Below, piece by piece: positions 7,819-12,550 of a stretch of 12,550 nucleotides of DNA. Each line of letters starts with the position of its first letter. Within the stretch, counting starts at the first letter, position 1. The position numbers and the translations under genes are program-made. The stretch covers positions 9,656 to 22,205 of the forward strand of contig UZAN01048620.1 in NCBI GenBank assembly GCA_900618425.1. Direction: 5' to 3'. The DNA is from Echinostoma caproni. Taxonomy: Eukaryota; Platyhelminthes; Trematoda; Plagiorchiida; Echinostomatidae. The notes beneath the pieces are model-generated. The model saw only the letters and a list, made by a program, of their open reading frames with translations, was not told the DNA's origin and did no database searches.

Positions 7819-9191
7819 CCATCAATCATTATACTTAACTCTGTGTAGCAGTAATGGAAAAGAGAATATTTTGTAAGTAATCATCTCCATCGACGAGGAC
7901 AGTTGTCTCTGTATGCCCCATACTCGAATTTTGGTCTAATAGCTTTGCCTTGCCGACCTGATAGACTTACATGTCGTGTTTGTGCACCAAGTCCTAATCG
8001 ATGAAAATCTGTCTAACCTGAGAGGATTGAGTCTTCGTATGTCCGAGTAAATAAAAACGATAGATTAAGTTCCGGTTTCAAAACGTGAGAACTAAGACGA
8101 ATTGAGTATTGTGTGGTATCCTGTTTGTGCTTTTGTGTAATCACACAAATTTGCCGAGGCCCTAGCCATTCACACTCTCAAACCTGATCTATGCAAACAA
8201 CGCGAATGGTTAGTCACATTAGCTTTGCCTTGGTGACTGACCCCCTGCCCTATCTCATTCCCCCTTTTTGTGTTTTTTTTTTGTTTTTGCGTTGCGTTGT
8301 CCGTTGTGATTAGCGATCTTCTGTTTTTTCTCTCAAATCTGTTATCTCACTGACTATAAAAATCATTTGGACTGCAGTATGCAGTGTACAGATGCAGCGA
8401 AACGACCATGGATACATTGTGCAAACCCATGTTTCTGACTTCTCTGTTCAAATTTGTGACGGGAAAACAGTGTTTTAAGTTAATCACACTACCTCAGATT
8501 TTTGATAGTAATGGACACTCGGATGTACTGCCCCTAGATATTTGTAATGTTTATTTCTGTTTAAGCGCTTTCTATTTGGTTGGATTTTATGGCTGTGATT
8601 TTTTTATGTCGATGTAATGTTCTTCTACCAAAACATTTCTAGCACAGCTTCACGTCTCTCCAGCATAGTGAAGAGCGTCCTGGCATGGTTCATTATTTTT
8701 CAAAATCTACATGTTTGTAGTAAGCTTTGTGTTAGATTATTCAGCGATTGCATACATTCACAGTATTCTGCTTTTCACCAAAATGCGCTTCTGATGATTT
8801 CATTCCGTCAAAGCACCACAGGTTATCGCGGCTCAATCTTACTCTATAATATGTGCATAACTATCCCAAATCGGAACTAACATTTTCCCAAATCCAGATA
8901 GCGTCGTCTTTACCTGATTGCCTTTTAAGTGTATTCTATTGTTTCTCGTATGGCTCATTGCTGATACATCANGATTTAAGATTATCTGTGAAATGGCTAT
9001 CGTAGCCGACTACCAATGATCAGAAATACACAGAATGCGTTTATTAAGCTCGGAGAGACCTGACTTGTCAAGCATAAGATATATTCGAGATGTGTACAAC
9101 GTTTAGCATAGACATTCCTTAGGATAGCGTAAACATGAGACATTCAATCCGCTTTATTTTTTAAATTTCCTCTTTCCTTTTCCAAATAAAG
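7819..9191. other. T-rich stretch without a recognised gene
   Basis: Strongly pyrimidine/T-rich on the + strand, especially 8240-8760 (T10 run at 8273-8282). Two chance-looking frames abut at 8384-8617 and 8617-8880 and lack splice or domain support. Other items are a short inverted repeat (TTTGTGT 8132-8138 / ACACAAA 8143-8149), a 13-base direct repeat TAGCTTTGCCTTG near 7940 and 8219, an undetermined base at 8972, and a possible 24-bp micro-exon at 7849-7872. Confidence 0.4.
7849..7872 (+). CDS. possible 24-bp micro-exon, phase 1-1
   Basis: tatacttaactctgtgtag is followed by 24 bases and then a consensus GTAAGT donor. In phase 1 it reads VMEKRIF with two leading bases and one trailing base. 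The sites are good, but such short AG...GT intervals occur by chance, and the peptide does not share the acidic composition of the better exons. Confidence 0.15.
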
Positions 9192-9218
9192 CCGAAGCTC
9201 CAAATGAAGTATCAGGCA
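9192..9218 (+). CDS. 27-bp micro-exon, phase 1-1 (EAPNEVSG)
   Basis: A long pyrimidine tract (tttcctctttccttttccaaataaag) ends at AG 9190-9191, and a consensus GTGAGT donor begins at 9219. Between them are two bases CC, eight codons EAPNEVSG, and one base A. The exon is phase-1 symmetric, a multiple of three, and joins in frame to the 9983 exon (A+AG gives Lys). It also joins in frame after the 2018 exon (A+CC gives Thr). Its small size is typical of micro-exons in flatworm genes. It falls below usual ORF detection. Skipping it would not disrupt the frame. Confidence 0.45.
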
Positions 9219-9982
9219 GTGAGTTCCTTGGTTTGAAGACATTTCTGGTTTCTCGAAAATTGTTTACATCCTTTTGCTGGCACACGGCAATCCACCCAGT
9301 TCCCTTACCAAGACTAATGCAACAAACACTCAGTAGTAAATTGAGCCTTTTCTATGCCGGAAGGCAACGTATCTATTTTTTGCAAGAGTGTAAACGTATA
9401 CTCGCATCCATTACTAGTTACTTTATTTTCAGAAGCACGTTTGGTTAGTTATTTTTCTCATCTTTTTCTATTCCTCTGATCAAGAAATCAAAGAATCACT
9501 TATCCGCATGACCAACGCATCGGATATTGCAGACGGACATTAAAGTGTACCAAATTGCCTACTAATGCGACTGGACTACCGAGAATGATTTTCAGTGTGA
9601 CCTCTTTAAGAGAAAAACAATAATTGTGAACGCTATCCTGAAGGGTCGAAAAACCATCAGTTTGATAAAGTGAATGATAACTGATTTGTGAAAGAAAAAA
9701 CGAACAGTGAGAGTGGAAAAATCTGTATGATTTAACGATCTCCATCGGGCTAGTTATCAGTCCACAGTCAGCACTTTTTCACTTTGAACCAAGACTAGTT
9801 TATCGCGTAGCTTCGGTTGGTAATATGGTACCCACAGACAAATAAATAAATATTGTTTATGATAATATTTCGCGAAAGGGTGCTGAAAATGTCCGGAATT
9901 TGGTAGACAAGTCGTTTTTTGAACATCACTGTATTTCGATGAAACCTAAAACATTCTTGTGGAACATTCCTGAATCACGCAG
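9219..9982. other. intron-like sequence
   Basis: Runs from GTGAGT to CAG. It contains a good acceptor (ttactttattttcag, near 9430) followed by only 11 bases before GTTAGT, which does not preserve frame. A frame on each strand is open around 9490-9745 with no further support. Confidence 0.4.
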
Positions 9983-10042
9983 AGGTGGAGTCCGAGGCGA
10001 GCATCCAGAGAAAACGGACACCGGATGTATACATTCCGAAAC
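9983..10042 (+). CDS. 60-bp coding exon, phase 1-1
   Basis: The acceptor is attcctgaatcacgcag (AG at 9981-9982) and the donor is GTGAGA at 10043. It holds two bases AG, 19 codons VESEASIQRKRTPDVYIPK, and one base C. It is a multiple of three and phase-1 symmetric, and it joins in frame on both sides (C+AT gives His at the next exon). The peptide has an acidic start, a basic RKR cluster and then a Pro-containing stretch, with none of the T-rich codon use of the flanking intron. GC content is distinctly higher than the surroundings. No family recognised. Confidence 0.58.
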
Positions 10043-10156
10043 GTGAGAAACGTTTAGTTCGTCACTTTCTGACGATTTTGTTCTGTTCACCGTTCAGACT
10101 GATATCACAACTACCTCACAGCTTCTTATAGTTGCGTACATACTCATATATGCATG

Positions 10157-10277
10157 TACATACATACATACATACATACATACATACATACATACATACA
10201 TACATACATACATACATACATACATACATACATACATACATACATACATACATACATACATACATACATACATACAT
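10157..10277 (+). repeat. perfect (TACA)30 tetranucleotide microsatellite
   Basis: TACA repeats without interruption for 121 bases (30 units plus one base), with a degenerate continuation to about 10304. It lies in the intron between the 60-bp and 178-bp exons. Because 4 and 3 are coprime, it is open in several frames (YIHT-type and CMYV-type repeats); those frames are artefacts. Confidence 0.97.
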
Positions 10278-10494
10278 GCATACGTAAGTACATACATACA
10301 TATATCTTGTTTTGTGTTTACCTCCTTTGCTTTATCTCCTTTCTGTATGTTACGAAACTTGCTTTTGCTGTATACATTGCAAACGCAGAAGAATGAAGAA
10401 CTGGAATGTTAGTTACTAATCAACTACGTTTCCACACTTTATGAATTGATGCAGTTATTTTCATCGGATAATTCTTTCTCTGCTTTACTAATAG

Positions 10495-10672
10495 ATCTGC
10501 TTATTCCCGTCGACAAAAATCATCCGGAAGTTAAAACTCGCGTACGTGAAGCACTGAATAAAGCGAAACAACTGCCCGTTGAATTAGATGTAAACATCTA
10601 TGTGGATGCATTGCGAGCTGCGGTCGAGGAAGCGGAGGAGCAATTACGTAAGGAGAATCCCGGTGGACCATT
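10495..10672 (+). CDS. 178-bp coding exon, helical charged protein (unrecognised)
   Basis: The acceptor is ctttctctgctttactaatag (AG at 10493-10494) and the donor is a consensus GTGAGT at 10673. Two bases AT are followed by 58 codons, then TT, giving phase 1 in and phase 2 out. It reads LLIPVDKNHPEVKTRVREAL, then NKAKQLPVELDVNIYVDAL, then RAAVEEAEEQLRKENPGGP. The second and third parts look like two charged amphipathic helices separated by a Pro turn, probably a helical or coiled-coil region. GC content and codon use are clearly above the flanks, making this the best exon in the window. If it is not spliced, translation stops at once (TTG TGA, 10671-10676), so it could also be a terminal exon ending GGPL. 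It joins in frame to the 60-bp exon. No family recognised. Confidence 0.75.
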
Positions 10673-11453
10673 GTGAGTGCTTCCATCTTTTTTGTCTTTA
10701 GGGCTGGCTCAATTAATGTTTTCACAACCATTCAACTCAGTTTGTCGTGTTTGGTTCGGGTTGTTGTGTTTTTCGCTAACCCACTTGGTCCACTAATGAG
10801 GAGGAAGGAGTTGATAAAATTTAAAGCGCAGATTTTTGTAAAAATAAAAATGCAGAAATTCAGCAAATAAGATTCATGCAGAATTCAATGCACCCACTTG
10901 CTCTCAATCCAGTGGAGTTAGCAGTTCGGTTTTCCAGGAAGCAGAAATTAATTTCATATCCTGCACAAATTGCTCCAAATTTAGTACTGTATTTGGGGCA
11001 CTGGAAAACTTTATTAGCCAAATATTTAACTCCAGGTCATAATGATTTTACTTTGATGCGATTTTTCTCCTGTTGAAGGTTGAGTTTGCTCTAAGGATAT
11101 CTCTTACAACAGTCATGGCAATCCGTAGCCAGATAGGCATCATGAGATGTTCCGCTACATGTCCATTGCAAGATCACTTTCTCCATGCCGGTCTTGATGG
11201 CGTTGGATCACGTTTGCGTTTTTTCACCCGAGTAGCAGTACCAGCCCGTGGAGACAGTGTCGGGTAAAGGCTGTCTTCACTTTTTACAGTAGCAGGAACG
11301 CATGATCAAACTGTTGGAGGCGGTGGTGGTGGATAAATGCATATCATTTATCTGTTCCAAGGACATTGTTTGAACATACCGTTGCATACCCGACCTTGAG
11401 GACACGTCGGAGAGAATCAGTAGACATCAATAATAAAAAGTCTTCATTTTTAG
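10673..11453. other. intron-like sequence including repeat copy B
   Basis: Begins with GTGAGT and ends tcttcatttttag. From about 11104 it overlaps the dispersed repeat shared with 2873-3180. Several short + frames (10673-11267) follow one another without splice support. Confidence 0.4.
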
Positions 11454-11685
11454 ATATTCAACGGACAACGATGCCAATGGTCAGGTAATGGTGGATAGTT
11501 CTGTCAGACTTCCGAGTTCAACCGCAATTTTGCCGACCTTTTTTCGTAGTCGCGGACACGTGCCCGGATATTTGGCTAATATTATTGTACCGTGATTTGT
11601 TTGGCACACGGTCTGACCTCAGACGTGTGTGAAATACAATGTGACTTCAAGATTTTGATGAGGCTCTCGGTATCCCTTCGATTCA
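11104..11685 (+). repeat. diverged dispersed repeat, copy B
   Basis: The second copy of the repeat at 2873-3180, in the same orientation. Matching blocks are CCGTAGCCAG near 11123, CCGTGATTTGTT at about 11590, TCAGACGTGTGTGAAATA at about 11619, and TGAGGCTCTC near 11659. It is longer than copy A between the first and second blocks. The candidate 3' exon at 11454 lies within its span. Confidence 0.5.
11454..11595 (+). CDS. candidate downstream exon, possibly terminal
   Basis: The acceptor is aagtcttcatttttag (AG at 11452-11453). One base A completes the codon left by the 178-bp exon (TT+A, Leu). The frame continues YSTDNDANGQ to CAG 11484, where GTAATG could be a donor (31-bp exon). If it is not spliced there, the frame stays open through VMVDSSVRLPSSTAILPTFF and further to TGA 11593-11595. 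The phase match and acceptor support it, and the first ten residues have exon-like composition. The later part runs into the repeat shared with 3092 onward, so the last codons may be repeat-derived. Confidence 0.38.
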
Positions 11686-12550
11686 TAAGAGGTTTCAAAG
11701 ACAGTCCCTCTCGAACGAGTTCAGATCGGAGCTGATCTTTTTAAACAATGCTGATGGTAGCTGTTGAAACTTGTGAGAGTGTTCCAAAACATTATACTGA
11801 ACAAAAATCTGCTTGACACTACCTCCTTCACAGCGCAGTGCTTCCTGATTTGAACGGGTGTTTTTTGTTTCCGATGGACGCGATGAGATGGAGTATAAGT
11901 GCGAGGATCTTGTCAACTCTTTCAATTAATATTGTTATTCAGCAATTCATCCATTTCACTTCGTTTCCTTTTCTGTAAATGCGAAGAAAACCCAAGGCAG
12001 ACAAATATTGGGGATGATATAAAATAGAGGATGTCGCGGTTCCAGTAGAACCGGGAGGCTGACATTCAAAATTTCTCGAGGCTTTTCACCCGGAGCTTTA
12101 TTATTCGTAAAGTATCCACACCAGGAGGTGTTCTGAGCGGACATGGTGAATCAAAGCCAGTTTACTACTCATCCGTTGCGTCAGTCTCTAATAATCTACC
12201 GGACAGAAACGAGGAGAGGTTCAGCAGCTAACTTAATTTTTCGAATCACCTTTGTATTTTTGGAGTTCTCTAGAATCAAGTGGCCACTTGAGTCCCATCG
12301 ATTTGGTTAGACCGGCATCCGCTTAGCCGAAGCGTTTTGTAATAAATGATGCAGCTTGCTGAGGTCACTGGCGATTGCTGTAACAGTGATCATCCGGTGT
12401 AGCTTGACATCAGCCCAGTGGATGGCCTCTCGATGAAATGAGTGGAAGTTGGGAGAATATACCTAGTGTTCTTCAATTAATTTAGAAGAAAGTGAAAGAT
12501 TCGTGTTGAAAATCCCATTCGTTTTCCGTTTGAGAATCACACTTAACGCA
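11596..12550. other. no gene seen
   Basis: Mixed AT-rich sequence. A good acceptor (aattaatattgttattcag, ending near 11942) is followed by frames open for 26 codons or fewer in more than one phase, so I call nothing. It holds a 16-bp palindrome at 12276-12291. Confidence 0.4.
12276..12291. repeat. 16-bp perfect palindrome
   Basis: TCAAGTGGCCACTTGA is its own reverse complement. It contains CACTTG, an E-box-type core in both directions, but it has no promoter context, so function is not claimed. Confidence 0.8.

Noticed and set aside
8384..8880. Two abutting + strand frames of 77 and 87 codons
   Set aside because: T-rich hydrophobic and Phe-rich translations without splice or domain support. 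An acceptor at about 8379 also opens a different 32-codon frame, so no single reading is favoured.
10094..10396. YIHT- and CMYV-repeat reading frames on both strands
   Set aside because: They are translations of the TACA microsatellite, which is stop-free in several frames.
10384..10416. Short exon KNEELE before GTTAGT
   Set aside because: It is 19 bases long and fits neither flanking phase (1-1 is required); in phase 1 it hits TGA at once.
1..12550. tRNA, rRNA, CRISPR arrays, prokaryotic operons
   Set aside because: No cloverleaf, rRNA-like block, spaced direct-repeat array or operon-like gene packing was seen on either strand.

Overview
The window looks like nuclear DNA from a metazoan, most likely a parasitic flatworm of the trematode type. 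It is about 60% A+T, has no prokaryote-style gene packing and no long intact ORF. What coding sequence there is comes as short pieces bounded by AG acceptors and GTRAG-type donors, inside long introns full of simple repeats and decayed mobile DNA. The organism call rests mainly on a non-LTR retrotransposon tail at about 5245-5526, which resembles the C-termini of RTE/CR1-like elements that are abundant in flukes. It is inference, not proof.

Main coding signal, all on the + strand. Three exons in the right third join in one open frame without stops: 27 bp (9192-9218), 60 bp (9983-10042) and 178 bp (10495-10672). The first two are phase-1 symmetric, with lengths that are multiples of 3 and one codon base on the left of each junction. 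A further exon of 114 bp at 1905-2018 is also phase-1 symmetric and fits the same frame, 7.2 kb upstream. A phase-compatible exon follows at 11454-11484 (or to 11595). Together they suggest one gene spanning most of the window, encoding an acidic, Glu/Gln/Ala-rich, probably helical protein that I do not recognise. Neither the true start codon nor the 3' end is certain.

Second, weaker coding signal. Exon candidates 7303-7485 (183 bp, phase 1-1) and 7670-7818 (ending in TGA) join in frame and lie inside the large intron. They could be a nested gene, an alternative 3' end of the upstream exon, or chance. Very short candidate micro-exons at 7591-7623 and 7849-7872 flank them.

Repeats and relics: a stop-interrupted reading frame at 816-1433; a 22-bp AT palindrome at 2331-2352; a diverged repeat present at about 2873-3180 and 11104-11685; a purine-rich strand-asymmetric stretch at about 3890-5050; the retrotransposon tail; and a perfect 30-unit TACA microsatellite at 10157-10277. 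No rRNA, tRNA or CRISPR was recognised. One base (8972) is an N.
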